NCBI RefSeq assembly: GCF_003121405.1
Contig: NZ_QBUY01000107.1
Span: 1-32,302 of the forward strand
DNA: 32,302 nt
From: Paraburkholderia sp. C35
Lineage (GTDB): Bacteria > Pseudomonadota > Gammaproteobacteria > Burkholderiales > Burkholderiaceae
Direction: 5' to 3'
Shown: piece by piece, positions 1-7,872 of the stretch
Layout of the letters: each line of letters begins with the position of its first letter
Position numbering within the stretch: position 1 is the first letter of the stretch
The notes under the pieces: model-generated
Seen by the model: the letters and a program-made list of their open reading frames with translations, nothing else
The model's database searches: none
Told to the model about the DNA's origin: nothing
Position numbers and translations under genes: made by a program

Positions 1-536
1 CCAACCCCTCCCCCCCCCCACCTCCAACCCCGGAACCAGCCCCCAACCCGTCCGGGGTCGCATGCGCTCCCGGGGCACTCCCGCTTCGCGCTCTCTCCTC
101 CGGAATCAGCCCGGCTCCCTCACCGGTAGGTGCCTCCGGGCGAGTGCAGGGTGCTCCGCACCCGCTTGGGGTTGGCACCGAGGCACCGCCTTACCCTCTG
201 ACCACGTCGACAGCCCGACCACATTTCCAAACGCAGGGTGCTTCACACCCTGGGCAAAGCGATCACCGCTTTCGCGGTGACGTGCAGGTCTCCCCCGTTG
301 TGCGTCGATCCATCCCTTGGCGGTCTGCCCCCGGTTCGCCTTTCCCGGACGCCTACACGAACGGTCCCCCGATGGTCCATGGGCGCGCTCCGCTTTCGCC
401 GGCACCCGATCCCCTCGCTCCCTTCGGTCGCTCACGGCGTGCGGCTTTGGTCTCACCCACGGCCCGGGTCCCTTGCTCGTGTTCATCGGCGCCAGGCGAA
501 ACCCGATGGCAGGACAACCACCAAGGAGCAAGGACC
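1..536. repeat. Non-coding repeat-rich start of window
   Basis: No convincing gene is seen before the start at 537. The segment begins with a C-rich stretch and contains pieces of the intergenic repeat family found elsewhere: a GGGTCGC...GCTCCCGGGGCACT block near 55-80, and GGTGC/GCACC hairpins near 149-160 and 236-251. A clean inverted repeat, TCACCGC-TTTC-GCGGTGA, lies near 264-281. Around 380-410 the text resembles the reverse complement of the GCGCGAAGCGG block, so one module may be inverted. I see no confident promoter for the downstream gene. Confidence 0.5.
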
Positions 537-1226
537 ATGACCAGCGCACAACAGACCCGCACGACCAACGCAAACCGCGCTTTCCGCGCACCCCAGGCTC
601 TCCCGACAGCAGGTTTTCAACAGCAAACCCCGGCAACGGCAACCGCACCGGCGGTCCTCGCCAACGTCCTGGACCTCGTGGGCACGGCACAACTGGTCCA
701 AAGCGTTCTGGCGGAGGCGTTCGGCAAGTCCGGCGCACGCTTCTACGTGAAGACGCACCAAGCGGACAACCACACGCGGGTGATGGTCGAATGGGTGGAC
801 GGTCCCAGCGAGAAGCAGGTCCTCAAGCTCCTACTCCCGCTCCAGGCATCGACCCCGGGCACGTTCGGCGGAAAGACCCCGGTCGAGCACTTCCGTTTGA
901 CCGCACAAGGTCCGCAGCGCGTGACACTGGGCGCGGACCGGATCACCGTGCGTCGATCGTTCTCCGCAGGTCTGATCGGCGGCGTCCTGCAGCGCATCGC
1001 GCACCGCCACGCCGGCCGCATGACCCCCGAGGTCCGCAAGCTCCTGACGGTTGAAGCGTTCAAGAAAGGTGCCCTCGCGGCAGTGGTCCTCTACGGTGTC
1101 CACTTCGCCGGCAACACGCTGCACACCGACGTCGAAACGGCGCTCCAGGACCACACGACCGTCCAGGGCTTCCCGCGCAGCGCAACGGCAGCGGCGATTT
1201 GCACGCGCAAGCCGCTCAAGGCATGA
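537..1226 (+). CDS. LPD29-like domain protein
   Basis: A 229-residue protein. The start was chosen at 537 because AAGGAG lies about 8-13 bases upstream and the longer reading frame runs through repeat DNA. After a Gln/Thr/Ala-rich, probably disordered N-terminus (1-40), residues about 52-100 hold a helix, then a strand pattern ARFYVKT...RVMVEWVDGPSEKQV. The Trp-x-Asp-Gly-Pro element followed by a helix resembles the LPD29 domain, a module known from polyvalent proteins of phages and plasmids. The remaining half (110-229) is basic and unrecognised. The domain call rests on motif memory only. Polyvalent proteins are often injected with the element's DNA, but this protein is short and shows no second known domain, so that role is only a possibility. 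Confidence 0.6.
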   Translation: MTSAQQTRTTNANRAFRAPQALPTAGFQQQTPATATAPAVLANVLDLVGTAQLVQSVLAEAFGKSGARFYVKTHQADNHTRVMVEWVDGPSEKQVLKLLLPLQASTPGTFGGKTPVEHFRLTAQGPQRVTLGADRITVRRSFSAGLIGGVLQRIAHRHAGRMTPEVRKLLTVEAFKKGALAAVVLYGVHFAGNTLHTDVETALQDHTTVQGFPRSATAAAICTRKPLKA

Positions 1227-1237
1227 CGAACGAGCAC

Positions 1238-1266
1238 GGGACCGCACGCTACGGTTTGTCGGTCCC
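1238..1266 (+). other. Hairpin in gap before next gene
   Basis: GGGACCG at 1238-1244 pairs with CGGTCCC at 1260-1266 across a 15-base loop. It lies between the LPD29-like gene and the start at 1299 and has no T-run. It is a simple relative of the intercistronic hairpins seen elsewhere in the window. Confidence 0.4.
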
Positions 1267-1298
1267 GCTCCCCATCGACACATCGGAGATCCACGACC

Positions 1299-1622
1299 AT
1301 GACCACGACCTACAAAAGCACCGACCCCTACCTCGAGGCACGGGGGGACTTCGTTCTGGCGAAGATTGCCATGATCGGCGACCCGAACGCCGAGGACATG
1401 ACGTACGAGGCGCTGATCGAGGCGCAGGTGCTCGGTTACCGCGACGCGTCCGTGGCGCACGAGACGGGGGAAGACATCGAATGTTCTCCCTTTTTCGCAG
1501 ACGTGCCGGAACTCAAACGGGAATGGCTGGACGGATGGAGCCGGCACGACGAAATGGCCGAAATGGCGGAATGCTCGGGCTGCAACAACTCGCGCGGCGA
1601 CCCGTGTCCCATCCATGGGTGA
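1299..1622 (+). CDS. Small hypothetical protein with C-terminal Cys/His cluster
   Basis: A 107-residue acidic protein of unknown function. The start follows a weak CGGAG about 14 bases upstream. The C-terminus carries C92-x2-C95, then C103 and H106, a possible small metal-binding knuckle. The residue stretch WLDGWSRHDEMAEMAEC is amphipathic and reminiscent of small phage/plasmid proteins with a GWxxHD-type segment, but I cannot assign a family. It is probably co-transcribed with the LPD29-like gene and ends just before a bidirectional terminator. Confidence 0.65.
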   Translation: MTTTYKSTDPYLEARGDFVLAKIAMIGDPNAEDMTYEALIEAQVLGYRDASVAHETGEDIECSPFFADVPELKREWLDGWSRHDEMAEMAECSGCNNSRGDPCPIHG

Positions 1623-1633
1623 ACTGCAAAACG

Positions 1634-1657
1634 AAGCGGACCCGAGGGTCCGCTTTT
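1634..1657. terminator. Bidirectional terminator
   Basis: AAGCGGACC pairs with GGTCCGCTT around a short loop. TTTT follows on the + strand, and an AAAA run precedes it, giving a T-run on the minus strand. It sits between two convergent genes. Confidence 0.8.
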
Positions 1658-1673
1658 GCTTGGGGCGTGACGA

Positions 1674-2024
1674 TCAGTGCCGCGTCGGATGCCCGGCGTT
1701 CGGGTCGGCGAGGACGTTGTGCATCGCCGTGTTTGCCGTCTCCTCGCACGCCGACGCTGATTCGATCGCGGCGTCGAGATTCGCGATGGCGGATTCAATG
1801 ATCGGGAGGCCGGACGGGTCCTGCTTCTTCATGTCCTCGAGGTTCGAGCGCAGGTGACCCAGGAGTGTCCGGGCGCTCGCCAAGTCGCCGTGTTCGATCG
1901 CCGCAGTGATCTTGGCAGGACCGTCACGGTCAATGACCACGATGGGGCGTTGGGCGGGCGATTGATCCAAGGCAGGGGCCGAGGCATGGGCGGGGCGAAT
2001 CTTGCTGATGAGCGTTTTGAACAT
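1674..2024 (-). CDS. Helical hypothetical protein
   Basis: A 116-residue protein on the minus strand. The start at 2024 has GGAGGAGACC immediately upstream, the same ribosome-site style as the + strand genes. The N-terminus (1-12) is basic and amphipathic. About residues 38-105 look like two or three helices (ITAAIEHGDLASARTLLGHL, then IIESAIANLDAAIESA) of helical-hairpin character. No family is recognised. It has its own promoter at 2071-2098 and convergently faces the gene ending at 1622. Confidence 0.7.
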   Translation of the reverse strand: MFKTLISKIRPAHASAPALDQSPAQRPIVVIDRDGPAKITAAIEHGDLASARTLLGHLRSNLEDMKKQDPSGLPIIESAIANLDAAIESASACEETANTAMHNVLADPNAGHPTRH

Positions 2025-2070
2025 GGTCTCCTCCGTTGGTTTATGTGCCCAGTGTTTGGGCGATGATGTA

Positions 2071-2098
2071 CAGATAGCAGAAGCAGGCAGGAATGCAA
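2071..2098 (-). promoter_or_regulatory. Sigma70-like promoter (minus strand)
   Basis: Read on the minus strand: TTGCAT, a 16-bp spacer, TATCTG, followed about 45 bases later by the start at 2024. Confidence 0.55.
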
Positions 2099-2109
2099 CA
2101 AGCCTTCGG

Positions 2110-2260
2110 GAAAAACCTGAAACGGCGAGGAGGGCGGGATCCATCCCTCCGGGCGATGGCGCGAAGCGGATCGCACGAGCGCGTCAGCGCTCCATGATCG
2201 GTTTGCGCGCGTTTCGCTTCACCATCAGGTGCAACACCACCTGAAACGAAAACATTCTTC
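2110..2260. repeat. Mosaic intergenic repeat
   Basis: This gap between divergent genes holds the shared blocks in order: CTCCGGGCGATGGCGCGAAG, the perfect hairpin GAGCGC-GTCA-GCGCTC at 2177-2192, and CAGGTGCAACACC. It belongs to the same family as copies near 4500, 17750, 20230, 21710, 24370, 25050 and 27160. Confidence 0.75.
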
Positions 2261-2270
2261 GCAACCCCTC

Positions 2271-2298
2271 TTGTGTTCTGCGCCACTTGAGCTAACCT
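2271..2298 (+). promoter_or_regulatory. Promoter of the TTGTG class
   Basis: TTGTGT, a 16-bp spacer ending in TTGAGC, then TAACCT. The GAGC before the -10 element is shared with most promoters in the window. Confidence 0.65.
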
Positions 2299-2327
2299 GG
2301 GTTTGCAGCACCTCACACCGTTCAACC

Positions 2328-2381
2328 TGGGTCGCACAAAGCGACCAGACCGAAAGCCCGGCGAACCCCGTCGGGCTTTTT
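2328..2381 (+). promoter_or_regulatory. Leader with hairpin plus intrinsic terminator (possible attenuator)
   Basis: Between promoter and gene lie GGTCGC-ACAAA-GCGACC, then AAGCCCG...CGGGCTT followed by TTTTT (stem arms 2354-2360 and 2372-2378). The terminator stands before the ribosome site of the gene at 2398, so transcripts must read through it. The same layout occurs before 4817 and 14710. Confidence 0.6.
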
Positions 2382-2397
2382 CATTGGAGTTCATCTC

Positions 2398-3207
2398 ATG
2401 AACAACTTGATCGCAAGGCCGTTGACCCCGAAGGTCTGGACCATCCCGAGCAACCCACTTCAGAAGCACCGAAGCGACCTGCTGAACGGTCTGATCCAGC
2501 GCGCGGGCGTGATGGTCGAGCAACGCAAGCCCAAACTGGTCGAACAGTTTGTGAGCGAACTCGGTCACGTTCGGGAGGACGACGAGACGTTCTCATTGGT
2601 TCCGCCGCAGACCGTTCGGACCTGGAACGATGCAGAAAAATGGTTGATGCGTCAGACGCTACGGTTTGGAGGGGTACCACTGGACGAGATCGTTCCGCTG
2701 ATCAATCGGGATACGGCGGCGATGGCTTTTAGCCTCGCGACGGGTTTTATGACCCAGCGTCTCGACGTGGTGCTACACACCATCCCGTTTCTGGACAACC
2801 CGGAACAACTGCTGGGCAATCGGTGCGTGCTCGCAAACTCAGAGTGTTTGGACGCATTGCTCGCACGGATCACCCCCGAGGTGTTGAACGCAGATTCCAG
2901 CGATGGGTCCTGGAAGGTGGCCCACTGGGAGAATGCCATCCACGGCCATGGAGTAGAGCAGGAACACACCGAGGAGCATTACCTCAACGTGATTCTCCCG
3001 AGGCTCCATGCCGCCGGCGCGGACCTCATGGACGACCGGTTCGAAGGAATCATCCCGCAGGAGCGTCAACCCTTTGCACCAGACCTGCCCAACGGGCGCA
3101 TCGCGCTCGCGACCTATCGGCGGCAAGTGCTCGCGGCAGAACTGCACGCGATCGCCGACGAAGTGGCAACGACACCCGCACAACCACGCGCTCGCAAGCG
3201 CCTTTAA
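2398..3207 (+). CDS. Hypothetical protein with Arg-rich C-terminal tail
   Basis: A 269-residue protein of unknown function, first gene of a three-gene operon with very short gaps (12 and 10 bases). The start follows TTGGAG. The body is mixed alpha/beta with no motif I recognise; residues about 60-130 contain WNDAEKWLMRQTLRFG and a predicted helical stretch. The end is the shared tail: helix ELHAIADEV, linker ATTPAQ, then RARKRL. No signal peptide or membrane segment is seen. The two downstream genes carry the same kind of tail, so the operon may make a set of similarly targeted proteins. Expression is likely attenuated by the terminator in its leader. Confidence 0.75.
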   Translation: MNNLIARPLTPKVWTIPSNPLQKHRSDLLNGLIQRAGVMVEQRKPKLVEQFVSELGHVREDDETFSLVPPQTVRTWNDAEKWLMRQTLRFGGVPLDEIVPLINRDTAAMAFSLATGFMTQRLDVVLHTIPFLDNPEQLLGNRCVLANSECLDALLARITPEVLNADSSDGSWKVAHWENAIHGHGVEQEHTEEHYLNVILPRLHAAGADLMDDRFEGIIPQERQPFAPDLPNGRIALATYRRQVLAAELHAIADEVATTPAQPRARKRL

Positions 3208-3219
3208 CAGGAGACCACC

Positions 3220-3501
3220 ATGCTCCCCCGCACCTCGCTTGTGGAAATGCTTCGCCGTAACCCGTTCAACATGGCCGCTCGCTACCTGACGCAGACGACG
3301 GCGGAGGACCTGCGCGACGAGTACATCGCCACCGTGGGCGGTGATTGGGACCCGGCCGAGGTGCTGAACCTCTGCATGCTCGACCCCGACACGGCCCAGG
3401 CGCACATCACCGCGGCGGTGCGGGCACAACTGCACACGCTCGCCGACGAAGCGATGTCCGACGATGCGCCCGCTCAACCCCGCCCTCGTGCGCGACTATA
3501 A
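3220..3501 (+). CDS. Small hypothetical protein with Arg-rich C-terminal tail
   Basis: A 93-residue protein, second gene of the operon. The start follows CAGGAGACC. About two thirds is a compact helical region (LVEMLRRNPFNMAARYL, then EVLNLCMLDPDTAQAHI). The last third is the shared tail: QLHTLADEAM, acidic linker, QPRPRARL. The tail makes up a large fraction of the protein, so this is a useful minimal example. No known fold was recognised. Confidence 0.75.
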   Translation: MLPRTSLVEMLRRNPFNMAARYLTQTTAEDLRDEYIATVGGDWDPAEVLNLCMLDPDTAQAHITAAVRAQLHTLADEAMSDDAPAQPRPRARL

Positions 3502-3511
3502 GGAGACCATC

Positions 3512-4468
3512 ATGGCAAACCTGCGAGCCCTGTTTCTGAAGCTCACCCGGTCCCCGAAACCGGAGTACGAGTACGACGCAAACGGACATATCGTCATTCG
3601 GCCGGTCCTGATAGAACGTCTTGCGCAACCACACTGGTGGAGCAAAGCACTCTTGATCGCAGGGGCTCAAGGACATAAAAGCCCAACGGCGCCCACCATC
3701 GTCCAGCGGTATCGGACCTTCGCGGGGTACGTCAAGCTCTACCTGTACTGCCGACGCCAACTCCATTGTCTCGGCTACCGAGACGTTCGGGCACTGCTCA
3801 TGTCCGGCACGGCGGAACACATTGCAGCCTACACCATCGCCATAGCCGATGAGTTCTACGCAGACGATCTCGAGCTACGCGCGTGGCACGTTCACGAGAT
3901 GCTTCAACGCTTGCTGAAAGCCCGGCGAGGTGGCGTGCTCCCCAGCATGGATGGGTCGGAGCCCCGGCATCGAGCGTTCATCGTGGACGTCGTCCGGGCG
4001 CTGCTCGATCAAGGTTTTCCACCCCACCTGTTGGTGCGCTCACCGCGTTCATCGATAGAGTGGCTATGCTGCGAACCCACGGTCTACCAGCGGCTCATCT
4101 TGGACATGACACGCGAAGACCTCGACACCGGCGTGGTCGAAAGTTATGGGACGGGCCAGATGGCGTGGTTCGTGTTCCTTGAGGCGACCACGTACTGTGT
4201 GAATCCTGCGAAACGACAGGACGTGATGATCGACCAAGTGGTGCTCTTGCGCAACAAGGGTGTCGATGTGACGGTCGAGCGTCTTGAAAGCCTGCTGTAC
4301 AACATGCGGTCAAGAATCTACGCGGGTGCTCGAGACGTCATTCCACTGCTGAAGGAGGTGGACGTCGAGCTTCGTCGCCGCGAAGCGGAAGCGCTCAACG
4401 CGATCGCTGACCAGACGATGGCGGAGACGGAGCAAGAGGCACCGGTCTACGTTCGCAAGCGAATGTGA
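3512..4468 (+). CDS. Hypothetical protein with Arg-rich C-terminal tail
   Basis: A 318-residue protein, third gene of the operon. The start at 3512 was chosen for the AAGGAGACC just upstream; an earlier in-frame start would overlap the previous gene and lack such a site. The protein is helical; stretches such as RHRAFIVDVVRALLDQGFPP and VVLLRNKGVDVTVERLESLL have the rhythm of very divergent ankyrin-like or other helical repeats, but that is weak. The end is AEALNAIADQTMAE, a linker, then VRKRM, with Met in place of the usual Leu. No catalytic motif is visible. Confidence 0.75.
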   Translation: MANLRALFLKLTRSPKPEYEYDANGHIVIRPVLIERLAQPHWWSKALLIAGAQGHKSPTAPTIVQRYRTFAGYVKLYLYCRRQLHCLGYRDVRALLMSGTAEHIAAYTIAIADEFYADDLELRAWHVHEMLQRLLKARRGGVLPSMDGSEPRHRAFIVDVVRALLDQGFPPHLLVRSPRSSIEWLCCEPTVYQRLILDMTREDLDTGVVESYGTGQMAWFVFLEATTYCVNPAKRQDVMIDQVVLLRNKGVDVTVERLESLLYNMRSRIYAGARDVIPLLKEVDVELRRREAEALNAIADQTMAETEQEAPVYVRKRM

Positions 4469-4489
4469 GCGGGACGCGATCCCTTCGGG

Positions 4490-4692
4490 CAACCCTAAAA
4501 CGGCAGGGAGGCACCATCCCGCGAACGCCAACGGCGAGCAGATGGCGGGCTCCATCCCTCCGGGCGATGGCGCGAAGCGGGTCGCCCAGGCGCGTCAGCG
4601 CCCCAGGTCTTGGGTTGTCATCGCATCAGGTGCAACGCACCCCATGACGCAAGTATTTTTGCATTTTTAAGGGTACGGCGCTCGTTTTGCTA
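4490..4692. repeat. Mosaic intergenic repeat with 14-bp site
   Basis: Contains the family blocks CTCCGGGCGATGGCGCGAAG, the hairpin GGCGC-GTCA-GCGCC (4589-4602), CAGGTGCAACGCACC, and the 14-bp site GCAAGTATTTTTGC at 4649-4662, ending in the promoter that follows. Confidence 0.75.
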
Positions 4693-4723
4693 TTGACTTA
4701 AAAATCCCTGGAGAGACGATAAG
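4693..4723 (+). promoter_or_regulatory. Promoter with good -35 and weak -10
   Basis: TTGACT is followed at 17 bp by ACGATA, or at 19 bp by GATAAG. The spacer (CCCTGGAG) matches sister promoters, but the usual TAACYT is altered here. Confidence 0.5.
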
Positions 4724-4741
4724 GGCACAACGTTCCCACCG

Positions 4742-4805
4742 GGCTGCATACCGCAGCCATGACCGAGAAGCCCTCTGGCCTAAACCGCCGGAGGGCTTTT
4801 TTTTT
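4742..4805 (+). promoter_or_regulatory. Leader with hairpin plus strong intrinsic terminator (possible attenuator)
   Basis: GGCTGC-ATACC-GCAGCC is followed by ATGACCGAGAA, then a long stem AGCCCTCTGGC/GCCGGAGGGCT (4769-4797) and nine Ts (4797-4805), immediately before the ribosome site and start at 4817. Confidence 0.65.
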
Positions 4806-4816
4806 GGAGCCCCGCC

Positions 4817-5089
4817 ATGCGTTTCCTTCACATCGCCGTATCCGCGCTTCTGGCTCTTTTCATCGTGTTCGTCTTCTTAATACTGCCCAAGCGCGTGGAC
4901 AGTATGGTCCTGGGAAACACCGATTCGAAGACGGTTCAACTGTATGACGGCGGCAAGCTCATCGGTCAGTGGACGACGGCGGGTTCGATCGACATGCCGC
5001 ACGACGGGCACGGTGCTTACCAGTTTCGCGACGCAGCGACCGGGCACCTGATCCAGGTGACGGGCACTGTCGTCATCACCGCCTGGTAA
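4817..5089 (+). CDS. Small membrane-anchored protein
   Basis: A 90-residue protein with one N-terminal hydrophobic segment (about 4-24, ending LPKR), likely a signal anchor with the C-terminal part outside the cytoplasm. The soluble part (30-90) is beta-rich, with VQLYDGGKLIGQW and a closing VTGTVVITAW. The style resembles small phage or plasmid membrane proteins of unknown role. The ribosome site GGAG follows directly on the leader terminator. It is first of three consecutive small membrane-protein genes. Confidence 0.7.
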   Translation: MRFLHIAVSALLALFIVFVFLILPKRVDSMVLGNTDSKTVQLYDGGKLIGQWTTAGSIDMPHDGHGAYQFRDAATGHLIQVTGTVVITAW

Positions 5090-5120
5090 CCCCATCCATC
5101 CAACAAGGAGACCATCCATC

Positions 5121-5429
5121 ATGCACCGCACTCCTCTTACCTTCTTCGGCCTTGCTCTGGCGACGCTGGCTCTGGCGACGATCACCGGCCAACACGGAGG
5201 AAACAGTCCGATGTCGGCGGAGACCTACTGGCTGGCGTTCTCGGCGTTCATCACCGTGGGGATCCTCTGGTACGCCGTACGCGGTTTCGACCACATGAGC
5301 ACAAGCCAGGCTCGCGAAACGGCCGATCTGGAGGAAATCGCAGACCGACTGGACGACGACGACATCGCCCGGCTGATCGAAGCTCGAAAGAATGAACCGA
5401 GGATCGTCGTGGGGTTCAACGACCTTTAA
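5121..5429 (+). CDS. Small two-TM membrane protein
   Basis: A 102-residue protein with hydrophobic segments at about 6-22 and 35-53, then a charged cytoplasmic-type tail containing EEIADRLDDDDIARLIEARK, a strongly acidic amphipathic helix. The start follows AAGGAGACC. No family recognised. It lies 31 bases after the preceding membrane protein and 27 bases before the two-hairpin leader of the next one, so the three are probably one transcript. Confidence 0.7.
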   Translation: MHRTPLTFFGLALATLALATITGQHGGNSPMSAETYWLAFSAFITVGILWYAVRGFDHMSTSQARETADLEEIADRLDDDDIARLIEARKNEPRIVVGFNDL

Positions 5430-5456
5430 CACTTACCACCTTCGTCCTCCCAGTCG

Positions 5457-5516
5457 CCAGTCCCTCGGGGCTGGTTTTGGGGTACAGGCACCGCCGGTGC
5501 CCATAACCCAAGGAGG
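5457..5516 (+). promoter_or_regulatory. Intercistronic two-hairpin leader
   Basis: Hairpin 1 is CCAGTCC-CTCG-GGGCTGG (5457-5474). After TTTT, hairpin 2 opens with GGGG and TACA, has the inner stem GGCACC/GGTGCC (5487-5501) and closes on CCC (5507-5509), directly touching the ribosome site AAGGAGG. Best reference copy of the family. Confidence 0.7.
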
Positions 5517-5526
5517 ACTTCCAATC

Positions 5527-5799
5527 ATGATCAACGCATCGTTCGACCTTTCCTACCTCGTTCTGGCCATCATCAGCATCCCCCTCGTCGCGTTCACCGT
5601 CTTCAGCGTGCTCGGGCTCGTCATCACCGCCGTTCTCGTGCTGTCCCTGGGCGTCGGGTTCCTCGCGGGGATGGTGCTGTTCAACGTCGCCACGATCATC
5701 TTGTTCCCCATCACGGTGGTGATCGTCGCGGCGCTGGTGGCCACGCTGCTGTTCGCCCAGATCACCGGGCCGGAAGTGCGCAACACCAGCAATCTGTGA
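5527..5799 (+). CDS. Very hydrophobic small membrane protein
   Basis: A 90-residue protein, nearly all Val/Leu/Ile/Ala/Phe from residue 9 to 77, fitting three transmembrane helices (about 9-30, 32-53, 56-77), with a short polar C-terminus GPEVRNTSNL. The start at 5527 is fixed by AAGGAGG about 10 bases upstream in the two-hairpin leader. Function unknown; a holin-like role is conceivable from size and topology, but no endolysin is nearby and no holin motif exists to test. The next gene starts 7 bases after its stop. Confidence 0.7.
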   Translation: MINASFDLSYLVLAIISIPLVAFTVFSVLGLVITAVLVLSLGVGFLAGMVLFNVATIILFPITVVIVAALVATLLFAQITGPEVRNTSNL

Positions 5800-5806
5800 G
5801 GGCATC

Positions 5807-6355
5807 ATGACCACCGTACCATCCACACACTACCGACGCTTCCCAAGCGGCGAGGATCCGGCGATCAAGGCAATCGTGCGGTTGCCCTGGAAAGAGCGAA
5901 ACACGTCCTGCCTCGCAGCGTACGTTGAGCACGGCCTGAACGTGCTGGATCTGCTGATCGAGCCGATGTTTTTCCAGGATCACCGCGAGAAACCGGACGT
6001 CGTGGCGCTCCTCAAAACCGCACTACGTTTCGTCACTGCGGAAGGGCTCAACAGCACGGTCGAAACAGGCTTTAAGGGCGGCCGGCTGTCGGTCTGGTTC
6101 TGCATCGTGGCAGAACTTGAGTCGTTATCCGACGTGACCCTCGTCATTGAGTTGCTGCGCGACGCCGAGGCAGCGTTCGACGGATTTACCGACGACGACG
6201 ACGAGGAATACGCCGATCTACTGGAAGGCCGGAGCATGGCGGAAATCCGGCGCGTCGGGTGCCGGCAGCGCGTCGAGCGCGAGCGGTTAACGCTCGCGGC
6301 GGCGGTGGAATCGGTCGAGGGTACGACACCATCGGCAAGGAGAAAGCGGCTCTGA
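5807..6355 (+). CDS. Hypothetical protein with Arg-rich C-terminal tail
   Basis: A 182-residue protein, 7 bases after the previous stop with a GAGGG ribosome site. The core is helical, with hydrophobic helix pairs such as CLAAYVEHGLNVLDLLIEP and VTLVIELLRDAEAAF, followed by an acidic DDDDEE patch. The rhythm is compatible with degenerate ankyrin or HEAT-like repeats but no consensus is present. It ends LTLAAAVESVEG, a short linker, then ARRKRL, a member of the shared tail set. It is soluble, unlike its upstream neighbours. Confidence 0.7.
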   Translation: MTTVPSTHYRRFPSGEDPAIKAIVRLPWKERNTSCLAAYVEHGLNVLDLLIEPMFFQDHREKPDVVALLKTALRFVTAEGLNSTVETGFKGGRLSVWFCIVAELESLSDVTLVIELLRDAEAAFDGFTDDDDEEYADLLEGRSMAEIRRVGCRQRVERERLTLAAAVESVEGTTPSARRKRL

Positions 6356-6362
6356 GCCGATC

Positions 6363-6381
6363 GGGGTGCATCGGCACCCCG
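6363..6381 (+). other. Hairpin after stop codon
   Basis: GGGGTGC-ATCG-GCACCCC lies a few bases after the stop at 6355. There is no clear T-run, so it is at best a weak terminator or an RNA end-protecting hairpin. Confidence 0.45.
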
Positions 6382-6430
6382 ACTTGACCAGCCCACTGGA
6401 CGATGGCACCGGAAACCCGGTCCCACGATC

Positions 6431-6458
6431 TTGTGATTTTCCGTCCGGTCGCTAGTGT
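6431..6458 (+). promoter_or_regulatory. Promoter of the TTGTG class
   Basis: TTGTGA, 16 bp, TAGTGT. Its position rules out the upstream in-frame start at 6455 for the next gene. Confidence 0.55.
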
Positions 6459-6514
6459 GGGTCGAACGAGGTCCGGCACGAGACCGAGACCAACCACCGA
6501 GGAAGCCACCATCC

Positions 6515-7867
6515 ATGAATGAGATCTTGGACATGCAGATCCTGCGGACCCGGCTCGCGGCAGAACCGCCCGGTTCAGACGAACGGTTCAAACTGATCCG
6601 TGAGGCGAGGATAGACCACGGACAGGGCGTACTCTATCGCGAGTGCGTGCAGCGAAACGACGAAACCACCGATCGCGACGAGGCAGAAAATCACTGGATC
6701 GCCGAAGTGTCGTCGTTCACCCCGGAGGACTCACAACGAATCACCATCCCGACGGGGATCGACACGGACGTCCACGAGGCGCACCGCAGGTTTCTCCGCG
6801 CGCTCCCGGACTGGCGCCGTAGCATCCCAAAAATGCTGAGCGACCCGGCAATATGGGAGGACGGTGGCGACCTGTTGATGTACGCGCTCATCGAAACGAT
6901 GTTGACCAGGGACCTCTACACAACGATGCAAGAGGAGGTCTGGATGCACATCCTGGCTTGCACGACGAAGCATCCCGGAAAACGTCGTGACCAACGGCAC
7001 CTCCCGGACATCGAACACGCGTGGCACCTTCTCGACGTCGCAAGGACGCTCTTCGATCGGCACAGGAAAGACGGGAGCCCTTGGCAAAATGCGGATGGGT
7101 GGTTCACCCCCAACACATTGGTCCGGATCACGAGGCGTAGTGGGTGGAATGTCCCATCGACCTTCAAAGCGTTGGACCGTCCCATGCAGGCGCTGTTCCG
7201 GCGTTACGTGGACCACCACTACGACCTGGCGCTCAGCAACCTGCACGAGACCGCACGTCACAAACCGAACGGCCGCAAGCGCGTTCGAATCCGGCGCCGC
7301 CTCGGCGCTTTGCTCTCCCAGACCCACGACTCGATCGACCACCTCGAACGCTGGATCGTGGTCCGGGACCGCCTGGTCGCGATGGGCATCACGACGGTGC
7401 CACTGGCGAACGGAATGCTCTTATGCCGCGTCCTTCAGGTTCCGATGCTTCACGAAGAGGACGCGATGCGATGGACCCTACGTCTGCTCAGCGAGGGTGT
7501 TGACCCCGTCATCGAGTTTTCGACGTTGTCCTACTCGGTCGGCGCGGCGGCGCAAAGCGGGTGGACCGACATCGTGGACCTGCTGCTCGGGCACGGTGCG
7601 AGCCTCGCCGGCGACTTCGGGGCGGAGGCGGTGCTCGGCGCCATTCACTGCGGGCACCACGCGATGGTCGAGCACCTGCTGAACCGTGATGCTTCGACAC
7701 ACGACGTGTTCGCCTACCTCGACAGCGACCGCTTCGAGCGGAGCAGGTTCGCCGATATGGACCCCGACCACGTGCGGGCGGTGCTGCAGGCACGCGAGGA
7801 GAAAATGCTGAGCGAGGTGGTGGCGGATCTCCCCGAGATGCAGGCAAAACCGCGGCGCCGGCTCTGA
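6515..7867 (+). CDS. Ankyrin-like protein with Arg-rich C-terminal tail
   Basis: A 450-residue protein, the largest tail-bearing one. The start at 6515 fits GAGGAAG upstream and a promoter that ends at 6458. Residues 1-310 are helical and unassigned, with a basic patch around 250-270 (HKPNGRKRVRIRRR). About 346-394 contain two recognisable ankyrin-like units, AAQSGWTDIVDLLLGHGAS and AIHCGHHAMVEHLLNRDAS, preceded by a weaker one (TLRLLSEGVDP). The end is KMLSEVVADLPEMQ, linker, KPRRRL. Ankyrin repeats bind proteins; in bacteria they are common in secreted effectors and phage/plasmid proteins. With the positively charged end, a translocated effector is a reasonable but untested idea. Confidence 0.75.
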   Translation: MNEILDMQILRTRLAAEPPGSDERFKLIREARIDHGQGVLYRECVQRNDETTDRDEAENHWIAEVSSFTPEDSQRITIPTGIDTDVHEAHRRFLRALPDWRRSIPKMLSDPAIWEDGGDLLMYALIETMLTRDLYTTMQEEVWMHILACTTKHPGKRRDQRHLPDIEHAWHLLDVARTLFDRHRKDGSPWQNADGWFTPNTLVRITRRSGWNVPSTFKALDRPMQALFRRYVDHHYDLALSNLHETARHKPNGRKRVRIRRRLGALLSQTHDSIDHLERWIVVRDRLVAMGITTVPLANGMLLCRVLQVPMLHEEDAMRWTLRLLSEGVDPVIEFSTLSYSVGAAAQSGWTDIVDLLLGHGASLAGDFGAEAVLGAIHCGHHAMVEHLLNRDASTHDVFAYLDSDRFERSRFADMDPDHVRAVLQAREEKMLSEVVADLPEMQAKPRRRL

Positions 7868-7872
7868 GTCTC

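Noticed and set aside
144..536. N-terminal extension of the first gene
   Set aside because: The extension runs through repeat hairpins with no ribosome site; the start at 537 has one.
5527..5799. Holin
   Set aside because: Size and three TM segments fit, but there is no lysis neighbour or diagnostic motif, so no function is assigned.
6455..6514. Upstream start for the ankyrin-like gene
   Set aside because: It would begin inside the predicted -10 element; the start at 6515 has a proper ribosome site.
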